A program made the translations under genes and the position numbers. 64,000 bases of DNA from Lachnospiraceae bacterium (GTDB taxonomy: Bacteria; Bacillota; Clostridia; Lachnospirales; Lachnospiraceae), in assembly GCA_900772845.1 (NCBI GenBank), contig CAAGSD010000054.1, positions 1 to 64,000 of the forward strand, read 5' to 3'. The notes under the pieces were generated by a model. That model did no database searches. It had not been told where the DNA came from and was given only the letters and a program-made list of their open reading frames with translations. Every line of letters starts with the position of its first letter. The first letter of the stretch is position 1. Positions 1-8,571 of this stretch are shown here, piece by piece.

Positions 1-1
1 A

Positions 2-103
2 ATGATTTTGGTTGATAATGTAGATGATCGGCAGTTTTTGTGTGAACTGGTTGAGAGTATGTGGGAAGAATTGCCGGAAAAGAAAAAGAAGAATATACAT
101 TAA
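2..103 (+). CDS. 3' end of an unidentified gene (partial)
   Basis: The last 33 codons of an open frame enter from the left edge and stop at 101-103. The tail is acidic, then lysine-rich (EELPEKKKKNIH). No family is recognisable from this fragment, and the ATG at position 2 is probably internal rather than the true start. An inverted repeat at 227-259 could terminate this transcript. Confidence 0.4.
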   Translation: MILVDNVDDRQFLCELVESMWEELPEKKKKNIH

Positions 104-226
104 GAACTAAGACTTGACAAAATCGAACAAATATTCTATGTTTGACAGCAGAGATTCTATACCCAAAAACAGAAAATGTGAATGCGCAAATGAAGCTCAA
201 ACCATTGTGGTTTGGGATACTTCCAC

Positions 227-259
227 AGCCGGTCATTATCCATTTGATAGTGACCGGCT
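227..259. terminator. Inverted repeat, probable terminator between converging genes
   Basis: A perfect 9-bp inverted repeat (AGCCGGTCA and TGACCGGCT) encloses a 15-base loop. It lies between the + strand gene ending at 103 and the - strand gene ending at 284. The following T-tract is weak on either strand, so efficient Rho-independent termination is uncertain. Confidence 0.5.
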
Positions 260-283
260 CATTACATTTTGAACTTACAGAGC

Positions 284-490
284 TTATAGTGCCTGATGTA
301 CCGCTGTGATCACAGCCTCGCTCAGCTCCGGCACCTTGTCGGGATCTAAGTCTGCGGGGAACTCCACATCAATGGCAGAGACCTCCGGGCGGTAGTTTAA
401 GCGGATCGCATGCGCCTGAATAAAATCCGTCGCCTTGTCATAAGTTTCTTTGGTTACACCGTTTAAGGTAATGGTATATAAATTTGTCAT
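284..490 (-). CDS. Small hypothetical protein (68 aa)
   Basis: This encodes a 68-residue soluble acidic protein beginning MTNLYTITLNG. The start at 490 is chosen because a GGAGG site lies 8 bases upstream; that site overlaps an earlier in-frame ATG which would have no ribosome site of its own. A TATACT -10 box lies at 538-543 on the - strand with only a weak -35. The beta-strand-rich start and helical C-terminal half suggest a small folded protein. I do not recognise a family. The gene stands alone and points away from its right-hand neighbour. Confidence 0.6.
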   Translation of the reverse strand: MTNLYTITLNGVTKETYDKATDFIQAHAIRLNYRPEVSAIDVEFPADLDPDKVPELSEAVITAVHQAL

Positions 491-697
491 AGTCTGTACC
501 TCCATATTTTAATTTCAGGTATCTTCCTGATGGTTATAGTATACCTTGTCTGCTGTAAAAAATAAATTCGCAAAATCACCAAAATATAATAATAGGAATC
601 ATTACTGATTTATATAATTTGTATAAAACTGAACCCATGTTATTGGTACTGGGACTGTAGAAATGCAAAGAAGTGCAGGAGAAATAGGCTGCAATGA

Positions 698-726
698 TTG
701 ACAGATTTTGTAAATTTCAATATAGT
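698..726 (+). promoter_or_regulatory. Sigma-A type promoter for the DUF6020-like gene
   Basis: TTGACA at 698-703 and TATAGT at 721-726 are separated by exactly 17 bases. Transcription would begin near 733, giving a leader of about 28 bases before the TTG start at 761. Confidence 0.75.
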
Positions 727-760
727 TAAAGAGATGTAAATAAATAGTTCAGGGGGCATC

Positions 761-2671
761 TTGAGATTGAAAATTACAAAAGAATTCTGGATGAAATATA
801 AAGGAATGATCACGAAGGCTGTTCTGACCATGTGTGGCGTCTACGGTGTGGCATATCTGTTCAGCCTGCAGCCGGCGAACCGGATCTATTACAGTGTTCT
901 GAATGTACTGTTGGCAGTGGGGATCTTTTCCCTGTTGCAGCAGACCGAAAAAAGTTTACAGAAGATAACGGATAAAAAAGACAGGAAACGCAGGATCTGC
1001 TATGTGGCAGTGATCAGTTTCCTGTTTGCGTTGTCTATGGTAATGGGATATCAGCTGCAGAACCAGGGACTGACAGAGTGCGGTGTCCGCGGAAAGGGAA
1101 TGATCTTGATCCGTGCCTGCTGTCTGGGAGCAGCGGCATTCCCGTTTGCCAATCTGTTGTTTGCAGGAATAGAACAGGTGAAATCCGTAGACCTGCAGAA
1201 GACGGGGAAAGGCTGGAAACCGGGTGTGTTGTTTGCAATTACAGCAGCAATCATCTTTTTATGCCTGATTCCGGTGTGGCTTGCTTATTATCCCATCATT
1301 ATGTCGTATGATTTTCACAGACAGGTGAATGAGGCTTATCAGGGACTGGCATGGTTTTATCCGCTGCAGCCGATTGCACATACCTGGCTGATCTGGCTCT
1401 TTTTGCAAATTGGTTCGGCATTGGGATCCTATCAGACAGGAATGGCATGCATGGCGGTATTTCAGATGCTTCTGTATGCACTGGTAATGGCTTATGCTAT
1501 TGCCATGATCTGGCGAATGAGTGCAAAAAAATGGCTGGTGGTGATAACCACTTTGTTCTTTGCGTTTTTTCCGTATAATACTGTTTTGGTGGTATGTACA
1601 ACAAAGGATACATTATTTACGATTTTGTTTACCCTTTTCTTTTTACTGTTCCTGGAGAGAAACTATTTCAGCAGCGGAAAAAAGAAAATGATTCTGAACA
1701 TTCTTCTGGTAGTGGAAGGTTGTCTCATGATGCAGTTCCGCAATAATGCAGTATATGCGGTGGCAGTGTTTATGGTACTTCTGTTGATCCTGCGGCCGAA
1801 AAAAGAAAAACTGGGGATCCTGATCCTGGGGATTTGCCTGGTGGTGGGAGAAACAGGAACCAGGAATGTAATTCATACAGCTATAGGCACACAGCTTGGG
1901 GTGCCCAAAATAGAGGCATATAGTGTTCCTATCCAACAATTTGCCAGAGTGGCTTATTATCATGGAGAAGAACTGGAAAAGCAGGATCCGGAAATGGCGG
2001 AACTGCTGAAAAAATATGTGGACAGAGACAAATGGGGGAGATATTATGCCCCATTGGCGGATTCTATAAAAAGTACCGTAACGGTCGCTCCTTATACGGA
2101 TGATCCTAAGCAATTACTGACTGACTGGATGAAGGTGGCAAAACGTTATCCGAACGAATTTCTGGATGCCTTCCTGGAACTGACCAGAGGCTACTGGTTC
2201 TGGGATGATTTTTCCTGGGCGGAGAATCTTGGTTATGGCACAGAGGAACGTTATGGTGTCCTTTTCACCTACACTTCATCGGAGATCGGGGGATACGGCA
2301 GCATTGAGCATGAGTCAAAATTCCCTGCCTTTGAGAAGATCCTGGAAGAGATCGTAAGTGGCAACTGCTTTAATAACTGGCCGGTGATATCCATTATTTT
2401 CCATGGCTCCTTCTACAGCTGGTGTCTTTTCCTGCTGATGATATTCTGCCTGTACAGAAAGCGGCTGCAGTGTTTTCAGATGAGTCTGCTGCTGTTTCTC
2501 TATTTTGGAACGATGTTATTGGGGCCGGTGGTACAGGTCCGTTATCTGTTTCCGGTTATGGTGATTTTGCCGATACTGACAGCAATGTTTTCTTCGCAGG
2601 CAGCAGATGGCGCAATGGCAGAAGGACTTCCTGCGGAAACAGAGACAAATACGAAAACAGAGGTGGCATAA
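761..2671 (+). CDS. DUF6020-like polytopic membrane protein
   Basis: The 636-residue protein has about twelve hydrophobic segments and a large non-membrane loop after residue 380 (around EAYSVPIQQFARVAYYHGEE). This architecture fits the DUF6020 family, which resembles GT-C fold glycosyltransferases or polyprenol-linked sugar handlers. Long aromatic loops such as YYPIIMSYDFHRQ fit that class, but the substrate is unknown. The start is TTG at 761 behind AGGGGG; an ATG at 791 is an alternative. A clear promoter lies at 698-726. The gene is followed after 3 bases by the next one, so the two are probably co-transcribed. Family assignment is by pattern recognition. Confidence 0.7.
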   Translation: MRLKITKEFWMKYKGMITKAVLTMCGVYGVAYLFSLQPANRIYYSVLNVLLAVGIFSLLQQTEKSLQKITDKKDRKRRICYVAVISFLFALSMVMGYQLQNQGLTECGVRGKGMILIRACCLGAAAFPFANLLFAGIEQVKSVDLQKTGKGWKPGVLFAITAAIIFLCLIPVWLAYYPIIMSYDFHRQVNEAYQGLAWFYPLQPIAHTWLIWLFLQIGSALGSYQTGMACMAVFQMLLYALVMAYAIAMIWRMSAKKWLVVITTLFFAFFPYNTVLVVCTTKDTLFTILFTLFFLLFLERNYFSSGKKKMILNILLVVEGCLMMQFRNNAVYAVAVFMVLLLILRPKKEKLGILILGICLVVGETGTRNVIHTAIGTQLGVPKIEAYSVPIQQFARVAYYHGEELEKQDPEMAELLKKYVDRDKWGRYYAPLADSIKSTVTVAPYTDDPKQLLTDWMKVAKRYPNEFLDAFLELTRGYWFWDDFSWAENLGYGTEERYGVLFTYTSSEIGGYGSIEHESKFPAFEKILEEIVSGNCFNNWPVISIIFHGSFYSWCLFLLMIFCLYRKRLQCFQMSLLLFLYFGTMLLGPVVQVRYLFPVMVILPILTAMFSSQAADGAMAEGLPAETETNTKTEVA

Positions 2672-2674
2672 CCA

Positions 2675-3781
2675 ATGGATGGTGAGGAAAAGAACGAAAA
2701 CGTAAAGAATCCGGAGATGCCGGAGATTACGGTGAAAAACCCCAGAATCGGCAAAGTACGCAAGCTGGAAGAGGAAGTCAGGCGTCAGAACGAACTGGAA
2801 CAGCTGCGGACCAAGCGGATCCGCAAGGAACAGGAATATATCGAACAGATGAGCAAAGCGGTGGAAGACCACCTGCGCAATACCAGAGAGGAGCAGCGGT
2901 ATAACGAAGAGTTTGAGCGTCTGATCCGCAAGGATGTCTACCAGATGCACGGCATCAGCGAGGACAAGCTGCAGGGAATGATGGAGTACCGGAATGCCTG
3001 GTATCAGGGCACAGCGTTCGGCATGTTTTTCCTGTCCCTGATCCTGACCGGAATCTGTGGATATCTTCATGGGTTCGGTTCGGAATTATGTATTTTTATG
3101 GCATTTTATACCGCCATTGAGGGAACACTTCTGACCAATGGGAGAAGGCAGCATGCCTTGCTGGACGCGGTGACGAGGATATTGTATCTGTTATTGTTCC
3201 CTGCCATGCTGATCGTATTTGTCTGTTTTGAACTGGGATTTACAGAGTATGGGCTGATCGTGCCGGTATTGACCATCGCAGGGGTAGTGATCCTGGTATT
3301 GGGAGCGGTATCGTACTTCCTGTATGATCCGTATCGTCAGGACCGCAAGAATCACAAAAAAGCGGACCGCTATATCCGGGACATTGAAAAAGCTGCCGTC
3401 AAAGAAGTGGAACTGGAAGACAAAGCCCTGGCAAAACAGGCGAAAAAAAAGGAAAAGCTGGAACGAAAAGAAGAAGCCAGACAGGAGCGGGCGGCCAGAC
3501 GAAGAGAACGGAAGAAACACAGAGACGAGACCATCTCCGTCTGGAAAGAGAAAGTGCGGGAAAGGATCCCGGCAAAGAAGGAGAATGCTGTAGAGGAGAA
3601 CAGAACGGAAGCAACAGAAGCTGTGACAGAAGAGAAGTCACTGGCAGATGCAGAGGATGTAAAGGTACAGGAGTCAGTTACAGGATTGGCAGAGACTACA
3701 GCGGCAGCGGAGACTGTGGAACAGACGGAAGAAAGTGATACAACGAATGGAGAGGAAGAAAATGAGTTATTATCTGATTGA
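2675..3781 (+). CDS. Coiled-coil protein with four central membrane helices
   Basis: Of 368 residues, the first 100 or so form a charged, helical, coiled-coil-like segment. Four hydrophobic helices follow at about 113-132, 135-153, 168-186 and 193-216, and then a long Lys/Glu/Arg-rich tail. No enzymatic motif is visible and I do not recognise the family. It starts 3 bases after the stop of the preceding membrane protein gene, and its last 20 bases overlap the next gene, so the three genes form one transcription unit. Confidence 0.6.
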   Translation: MDGEEKNENVKNPEMPEITVKNPRIGKVRKLEEEVRRQNELEQLRTKRIRKEQEYIEQMSKAVEDHLRNTREEQRYNEEFERLIRKDVYQMHGISEDKLQGMMEYRNAWYQGTAFGMFFLSLILTGICGYLHGFGSELCIFMAFYTAIEGTLLTNGRRQHALLDAVTRILYLLLFPAMLIVFVCFELGFTEYGLIVPVLTIAGVVILVLGAVSYFLYDPYRQDRKNHKKADRYIRDIEKAAVKEVELEDKALAKQAKKKEKLERKEEARQERAARRRERKKHRDETISVWKEKVRERIPAKKENAVEENRTEATEAVTEEKSLADAEDVKVQESVTGLAETTAAAETVEQTEESDTTNGEEENELLSD

Positions 3782-4652
3782 TTTTGAAAACGTAAAAAGC
3801 CGAGGCATGGAAGGGGTGGAACTGCTGACGGAAGAAGATACTGTCTGCATTTTTTACAGTGACAATGCCGATTGCATGACCTTTGATCTGCATCAGAAAC
3901 TGAACGAGACGAAGGCGAAGATCATTTATCACAAAGTGGCGGTGGGAACCAAGAACGCACTGGATTTCCAACTGGCAACGTATCTGGGATATCTGATCTG
4001 CGAGCAGCAGCGGGACGACCCCCATCCCAATTATTTTATTGTGACCAAGGACAATGGATTTACCAGCCTGATGGTATATTGGAAAGCACAGGGCGTGCCG
4101 GTACGGATCATCCGAAATCTCCTGTGGAGCAAAAACCAGACGCTAGAGCAGAACCTTTCAAACGAAGAAAGTGCCGGGGAGATGGCGGAAAGTACGGAAC
4201 TGGAAGCCGTACAGACACTGCCGGAGGAAGAGACAGAGCCGGAGAGATGGGAACAGCTGACAGCTGCTGCGATGATAGAGAAGAAAAATGAGGAAGAAAC
4301 GGAATCCGGCAATACAGAAAAACAGGATGAGGCTGCGGAACCTGTGAAAAAGCCGGTTCAGAAGAGCAGCAATACCCGGAAAAAGAGCAGCTCAAAAACC
4401 ACGGAGAAGAAAGCGGCAGAAAAGAAAACGACAGATAAGAAAGCCACAGAGGAACCAGATGAGCTGACCCAGGCAGTGTCAAAAGTGCTGGCTGATCAGA
4501 CTATCGTCCCCCAGGTGGTAAAATTCATCCGCCAGTACAAGACCAAACAGGGCATCAACAATGCCCTGAACAAAGAGTTCAAGGACAGCAGACGCACCAG
4601 TGAAATCTATTCTGCCATCAAGCCTTTGATCGCAGATAAAAAAGGAAAATAA
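3762..4652 (+). CDS. NYN/PIN-like domain protein
   Basis: The 296-residue protein begins MSYYLIDFENV. The first 120 residues follow the NYN/PIN nuclease pattern, with acidic residues spaced as expected: D7 in LIDFENV, D in SDNAD, D in NALDFQL and D in TKDNGF. Members of these families are usually metal-dependent RNases, but activity here is inferred. Residues 130-230 are a low-complexity Lys/Glu/Thr linker, and the last 60 residues form a small helical domain. The start at 3762 has a GAGGAAG site; a longer in-frame reading from 3735 lacks one. It overlaps the preceding gene by 20 bases. Confidence 0.75.
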   Translation: MSYYLIDFENVKSRGMEGVELLTEEDTVCIFYSDNADCMTFDLHQKLNETKAKIIYHKVAVGTKNALDFQLATYLGYLICEQQRDDPHPNYFIVTKDNGFTSLMVYWKAQGVPVRIIRNLLWSKNQTLEQNLSNEESAGEMAESTELEAVQTLPEEETEPERWEQLTAAAMIEKKNEEETESGNTEKQDEAAEPVKKPVQKSSNTRKKSSSKTTEKKAAEKKTTDKKATEEPDELTQAVSKVLADQTIVPQVVKFIRQYKTKQGINNALNKEFKDSRRTSEIYSAIKPLIADKKGK

Positions 4653-4761
4653 AAAAGACAGACAAGATTTTTGACCGTTCTTTTCGTCAGAGTGGAAGCT
4701 GATGAGGAGAGTAATAATAGAGATACAAATAAGGGAAGAAGATAAAAGGATAGGATTGAAA

Positions 4762-6108
4762 ATGAAACAGAATATGCAGGATCTGACGGAAGGATCCTTA
4801 GGAAAGAAGATACTGGTCTTCAGTGTGCCGTTAATGTTGTCGAACCTTCTGCAGGTGCTTTTCAATATGGCGGACATTGCAGTGATCGGTCAGTTCGCCG
4901 GTTCCCTGTCGCTGGGAGCGGTAGGGTCCACAGCTACACTGGTCACTATGTTTACCGGATTTTTGATCGGCCTGTCCGGCGGTATCAATGTGCTGACAGC
5001 GTTATATTACGGAGCGAAGGACAAGGACAGCCTGTCGAAGACGATCCATTCCGCCGCACTGGTCAGTCTGATCATGGGAATATTGCTGCTGGTACTGGGC
5101 GTTGGACTGTCTGAATGGATGCTGACGATGTTAAAGACCAGAGAGGAACTTTTGGACAAAGCAGTATTGTACCTGCGGATCTATTATCTGGGAATGCCGG
5201 CGCTGGCCATTTACAACTTTGGTAATGCGGTGTACAGCGCAGTGGGTAATACGAAGAAGCCTCTGTATTATCTGGGATTTTCCGGAGTGCTGAATATTAT
5301 TCTGAACCTGTTTTTTGTGATCGTGTGCCATATGGATGTGGCAGGAGTGGCACTGGCCAGTATCATTTCCCAGTATGTGTCTGCGGCACTGATCCTGCAG
5401 GCTCTGCTCCGCAGCAAAGAGTTGTATGCCCTGCATCCGGGAAAACTGCGGCTGGATCAGGAACTTACGAAGGATATCCTGAAGCTGGGAATGCCCTCCG
5501 GATTGCAGAATGTGATCTTCCAGTTTGCCAACAGCTTTGTGCAGATGGGTGTGAATTCCTTTGACGCCACCATGGTGGCAGGCAATTCCGCAGCCACCAA
5601 TGCGGATGCCATGGTATACGATGTCATGGCGGCATTCTATACTGCCTGCGGCAGCTTTATGGGACAGAATTACGGTGCGGGCAAGAAGAAAAGAGTGCGG
5701 AACAGTTACCTCATCAGCCTGGCATATTCCTTTGGTATCGGTCTGCTCCTGGGAGTGTCACTGGTGTTTTTCGGAAGACCGTTTTTGGCCCTGTTTACCA
5801 GAGATGCGGCAGTTATGGATGCCGGTATGTACCGTCTGACGATCATGGGGTTTTCCTATTGTATCTCGGCATTTATGGACTGTACCATCGCAGCAGCCAG
5901 AGCCTTGGGCAAAAGTATTGTACCGATGTTCATTGTCATCATGGGTTCCTGTGTGTTCCGTGTGATCTGGGTCTATACAGTATTTGCCTATTTCCATACG
6001 ATACCGTCCCTGTATCTGCTGTATGTCTTTTCCTGGAGCATCACTGCAGTGGCGGAAATCCTCTATTTCATACGGATCTACAAACAGAAAATGGCTCTTC
6101 TGTCATAA
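4762..6108 (+). CDS. MATE-family multidrug/cation antiporter
   Basis: This 448-residue protein has twelve predicted membrane helices arranged as two homologous halves. The start of each half carries the MATE signature (PLMLSNLLQVLFNMADIAVI, and GMPSGLQNVIFQFANSFVQ in the second). It would export drugs or cationic metabolites using Na+ or H+. The start at 4762 has an AGGAT site upstream; a longer frame from 4702 adds 20 hydrophilic residues and is less likely. The stop codon lies inside the terminator hairpin at 6088-6125. Substrate unknown. Confidence 0.9.
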   Translation: MKQNMQDLTEGSLGKKILVFSVPLMLSNLLQVLFNMADIAVIGQFAGSLSLGAVGSTATLVTMFTGFLIGLSGGINVLTALYYGAKDKDSLSKTIHSAALVSLIMGILLLVLGVGLSEWMLTMLKTREELLDKAVLYLRIYYLGMPALAIYNFGNAVYSAVGNTKKPLYYLGFSGVLNIILNLFFVIVCHMDVAGVALASIISQYVSAALILQALLRSKELYALHPGKLRLDQELTKDILKLGMPSGLQNVIFQFANSFVQMGVNSFDATMVAGNSAATNADAMVYDVMAAFYTACGSFMGQNYGAGKKKRVRNSYLISLAYSFGIGLLLGVSLVFFGRPFLALFTRDAAVMDAGMYRLTIMGFSYCISAFMDCTIAAARALGKSIVPMFIVIMGSCVFRVIWVYTVFAYFHTIPSLYLLYVFSWSITAVAEILYFIRIYKQKMALLS

Positions 6109-6125
6109 GACAGAGGAGCCATTTT
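6088..6125. terminator. Strong bidirectional terminator hairpin
   Basis: AAAATGGCTCTTCTGTC pairs with GACAGAGGAGCCATTTT, a 17-bp perfect stem with a 4-base loop and A/T ends. It overlaps the MATE stop codon and would end both the MATE transcript and the converging ECF S-component transcript. Confidence 0.85.
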
Positions 6126-6167
6126 GGTACCATGAGGCAGCCTGCCCGGTTGCAGGCTGATACGGAG

Positions 6168-6740
6168 TTATGCAGCTTCGGTTTCGATGGAAACAGAAAC
6201 CGCAGGGTAGCGTACAGGAAGCAGATGAGCGCGTTCCAGTGCCACATAGATGACAGGAATCAGAATCAGCTGGATGACGATACCGGGCAGACAGGATACG
6301 AAATATCCGGCAGCCCAGGCAGACCAGCTGTAGGAACCGCCTGCAAAAATCAGGGCACGCAGAATACCGGTGATCACACGGCCGCCCAGCATAGCGATAA
6401 CCAGTGCGGCATACAGATCAACGACCAGCTTGCCACTGCGAAGAAAACGCATGACCAGACCGCTGATCAGACCATAGAGTCCCAGTTCGATCATCATAAC
6501 GGGCATATAGCCGAACGCAGGCATGCCGGTAAGCAGGCTGGACACCAGTGGACCCAGAAGACCGCACACAAATCCAAAAGGCGCACCACAGACCAGACCG
6601 CATAGAAGCACGGGCAGATGCATGGGGGAGAACAGGACGCCTCCCTTGGGGATCGCATGCAGAGCCATGGGCAGAACCACGCACAAGGCAACGCACAGAG
6701 CAGTGATGATGCTCTTGTTTAAAACAGTTAATTTTTTCAT
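6168..6740 (-). CDS. ECF transporter S component (substrate unknown)
   Basis: The 190-residue integral membrane protein has about six helices and the S-component pattern: a short basic N-terminus, then PKGG....PMHLPVLLCG, then GLLGPLVSSLLTGMPAFG. S components capture a vitamin or other micronutrient and dock on a shared EcfA-EcfA'-EcfT module, which is not in this window. The start at 6740 follows AGGAGG with 10 bases between; a longer reading to 6761 includes the ribosome site itself. The gene has a structured leader of about 180 bases (6741-6923), suggesting control by its ligand. Substrate cannot be assigned from the sequence alone. Confidence 0.8.
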   Translation of the reverse strand: MKKLTVLNKSIITALCVALCVVLPMALHAIPKGGVLFSPMHLPVLLCGLVCGAPFGFVCGLLGPLVSSLLTGMPAFGYMPVMMIELGLYGLISGLVMRFLRSGKLVVDLYAALVIAMLGGRVITGILRALIFAGGSYSWSAWAAGYFVSCLPGIVIQLILIPVIYVALERAHLLPVRYPAVSVSIETEAA

Positions 6741-6768
6741 GGAAACAAAACCTCCTAACAAGAATAAG

Positions 6769-6845
6769 ACTGTTCAGAGTCTCCATTCGCAAACCGCCTC
6801 TGCGAGGCTCTTTGTTCATTGAGATGACTAATGGCTCTGAACAGT
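6769..6845 (-). promoter_or_regulatory. Structured 5' leader of the ECF S-component gene
   Basis: An 11-bp perfect outer stem (6769-6779 with 6835-6845) encloses two smaller hairpins, including GCCTC-tgc-GAGGC at 6796-6808. The result looks like a multi-helix junction in the leader, ending about 28 bases before the start codon. It does not match any riboswitch consensus I can recall (THF, preQ1, TPP, FMN). A ligand-binding role is inference from position and structure. Confidence 0.5.
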
Positions 6846-6848
6846 AAC

Positions 6849-6902
6849 AAAAAAGCCAGAACGGCATAATTCCCCCTTCTGAGGGTAAAAATGCCTTCTG
6901 GC
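6849..6902 (-). terminator. Attenuator-like terminator in the ECF S-component leader
   Basis: On the - strand GCCAGAAGGCAT pairs with ATGCC(G)TTCTGGC, with a nested CCCTC/GGGGG helix in the loop, followed by a run of six U. It lies only about 20 bases after the expected transcription start and before the coding region, so default transcription would give a roughly 75-base RNA. It could be a regulated attenuator or the end of a small RNA. Confidence 0.65.
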
Positions 6903-6929
6903 GTTAAGCTCCTTCCTGAAGCATAATTC

Positions 6930-6958
6930 ATGATAAATGGTCTGCATTTTTTTGTCAA
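6930..6958 (-). promoter_or_regulatory. Promoter for the ECF S-component leader
   Basis: On the - strand TTGACA (complement of 6953-6958) and TATCAT (complement of 6930-6935) are 17 bases apart. It fires away from the + strand promoter whose -35 begins at 6965, only 6 bases away. Confidence 0.8.
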
Positions 6959-6964
6959 GATAAA

Positions 6965-6993
6965 TTGCAAAAAAGCATCTGCCATGCTATCAT
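6965..6993 (+). promoter_or_regulatory. Promoter for the DUF3842-to-aroKQ gene run
   Basis: TTGCAA at 6965-6970 and TATCAT at 6988-6993 are 17 bases apart, giving a leader of about 50 bases before the ATG at 7050. The closely spaced divergent promoter means one bound regulator could affect both transcripts. Confidence 0.7.
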
Positions 6994-7049
6994 GAAAAAT
7001 ATATGTATTATTTGACCCCGACATCATTATTTTTTGCAGGAGTAGAGTT

Positions 7050-7451
7050 ATGCGTATTATGGTAATGGACGGCCAGGGCGGAGGTGTAGGCAGAAGCCTT
7101 CTGGAAGCTTTGAAAGAGCGTTTTCCGGAGGCGGAACTGATTGCTGTCGGGACAAATGCCACAGCCACGGCCAATATGATGAAAAGCGGCGTGATAAACG
7201 GTGCTACCGGAGAAAACGCCGTAGTATATAACAGTAAACGGGCAGATGTGATCGTAGGACCGGTGGGAATCGTTATGGCAGATGCCATGCTGGGAGAGAT
7301 TACGCCGGCCATGGCAGCAGCGGTTGCCTCCAATGATGCAAAGCTGATCCTGATCCCTATGAATAAATGTCATGTCACTATCGTGGGAGTAGAGAGTAAA
7401 CGTCTGGGAGACTATATTGCGGAGGCAGCAGATGAGATCGCCGGAATGTAA
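7050..7451 (+). CDS. DUF3842 family protein
   Basis: The 133-residue protein begins MRIMVMDGQGGGVGRSL, a Rossmann-like beta strand and glycine-rich loop, and continues with the small-residue-rich pattern typical of DUF3842 proteins of Clostridia (VGTNATATANMM, GPVGIVMADAMLGEITP). Function is unknown; the fold suggests nucleotide or cofactor binding. A GCAGGAG site precedes the ATG. It is the first gene after the promoter at 6965-6993 and is followed 16 bases later by a uridine-kinase-like gene. Confidence 0.8.
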   Translation: MRIMVMDGQGGGVGRSLLEALKERFPEAELIAVGTNATATANMMKSGVINGATGENAVVYNSKRADVIVGPVGIVMADAMLGEITPAMAAAVASNDAKLILIPMNKCHVTIVGVESKRLGDYIAEAADEIAGM

Positions 7452-7467
7452 TTACAATCCCGGAAAA

Positions 7468-8025
7468 ATGATGGATCGGGAAAGATTGCTGACAGAGTTA
7501 CAGAAGCTTTCCGGGGGAAAACGGATCATAGCCATTGACGGGCGCTGTGCTTCCGGAAAAACGACACTGGCTGACAGGCTTGCGGAAGCACTGGGCGGAG
7601 ATGTGATCCATATGGATGATTTTTTTCTGCCGCCGAAGCTTCGTACACCGGAGCGAAGAAGCGAGCCGGGCGGAAATGTCCATTATGAGCGATTCCTTGC
7701 GGAAGTATTACCGAAGCTTAGAACCGGAGAAGCCTTTTCCTATCAGAGATTTGACTGTTCCCGCATGGCACCGGGAGATTGGATCACAGTGCAGAATAAC
7801 GGATTTGTATTCGTGGAGGGAGCTTACAGCTGCCATCCGGTGCTGGGAGACTACATGGACCGGAAAGTATTTCTGGACATTGACAGCAGAACCCAGACGG
7901 AGCGGATCCGCAAGCGGAACGGTGAGGACAGATTACAGGATTTCCAACAGCTGTGGATTCCGCTGGAAGAAGCATATTTTCAGGCATTTTCCGTGAAGGA
8001 AAATGCAGACTACATCATAAAATGA
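7468..8025 (+). CDS. Uridine-kinase-like P-loop NTPase
   Basis: The 185-residue protein has a Walker A motif IDGRCASGKTTLADRL near residue 24, the DDFFLPP segment typical of uridine kinase and phosphoribulokinase-like proteins, and FVEGAYSCHP in the core strand. It probably phosphorylates a nucleoside or related small molecule; the exact substrate is not shown. The start is one of two adjacent ATGs (7468 or 7471) behind CGGAAAA; a longer frame from 7417 would overlap the DUF3842 gene and is not preferred. Confidence 0.75.
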   Translation: MMDRERLLTELQKLSGGKRIIAIDGRCASGKTTLADRLAEALGGDVIHMDDFFLPPKLRTPERRSEPGGNVHYERFLAEVLPKLRTGEAFSYQRFDCSRMAPGDWITVQNNGFVFVEGAYSCHPVLGDYMDRKVFLDIDSRTQTERIRKRNGEDRLQDFQQLWIPLEEAYFQAFSVKENADYIIK

Positions 8026-8049
8026 TAAAGGAAGCGAAAGGCGAGACAG

Positions 8050-8571
8050 ATGCTGCATCAGTTTTACCCGGATCATGAGGCGGATTCCGCCTATGGCATA
8101 GATTATAAAACATTATATGAAAAAGGTTATCGCGGGATTATATTCGATATTGACAATACGCTGGTTCCGCATGGGGCACCTGCAACACCGCAGGCCATAT
8201 CGTTCTTCGGCAGACTGCGGGAACTGGGATTTCAGGCGCTTTTATTGTCGAACAATAAGGAGCCCCGCGTAAAAAGCTTCGCCGATGCGGTGGGAGCCGG
8301 CTATATCTATAAGGCAGGCAAACCCGGCAGAGACGGCTACCTGCGGGCCATGGAACAGATGCACACCACGAATGATACCACACTTTTTGTGGGGGATCAG
8401 TTATTTACGGATGTGTGGGGCGCAAAAAAGTGTGGGATCGTGACTTACCTGACGAAGCCGATTCATCCCAAAGAAGAGATCCAGATCGTACTGAAGAGAT
8501 ATTTAGAAAAAATCGTGCTGTTTTTCTACCATAGAGAATGCCGCCGGAAAGGATGTAAAAATGTTGAATGA
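8050..8571 (+). CDS. YqeG-type HAD-superfamily phosphatase
   Basis: The 173-residue protein carries HAD motif I as IFDIDNTLVPHG (nucleophile Asp near residue 33), motif II in LLLSNN, a Lys in AGKPGRDG and motif IV in FVGDQLFTDVWGAK. This order and length match YqeG (HAD IIIA) proteins, and neighbouring AroE fits the usual Firmicutes arrangement. It ends inside the aroE start (11-base overlap), indicating translational coupling. Physiological substrate uncertain. Confidence 0.88.
   Translation: MLHQFYPDHEADSAYGIDYKTLYEKGYRGIIFDIDNTLVPHGAPATPQAISFFGRLRELGFQALLLSNNKEPRVKSFADAVGAGYIYKAGKPGRDGYLRAMEQMHTTNDTTLFVGDQLFTDVWGAKKCGIVTYLTKPIHPKEEIQIVLKRYLEKIVLFFYHRECRRKGCKNVE

Noticed and set aside
640..831. 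Small - strand frame over the DUF6020-like promoter and start
   Set aside because: It covers the promoter at 698-726 and the TTG start region; low-complexity hydrophobic translation and no ribosome site.
6741..6902. Assignment of the ECF leader to the THF or preQ1 riboswitch class
   Set aside because: The conserved sequence words of those classes that I can recall are not found; only general structure is visible.
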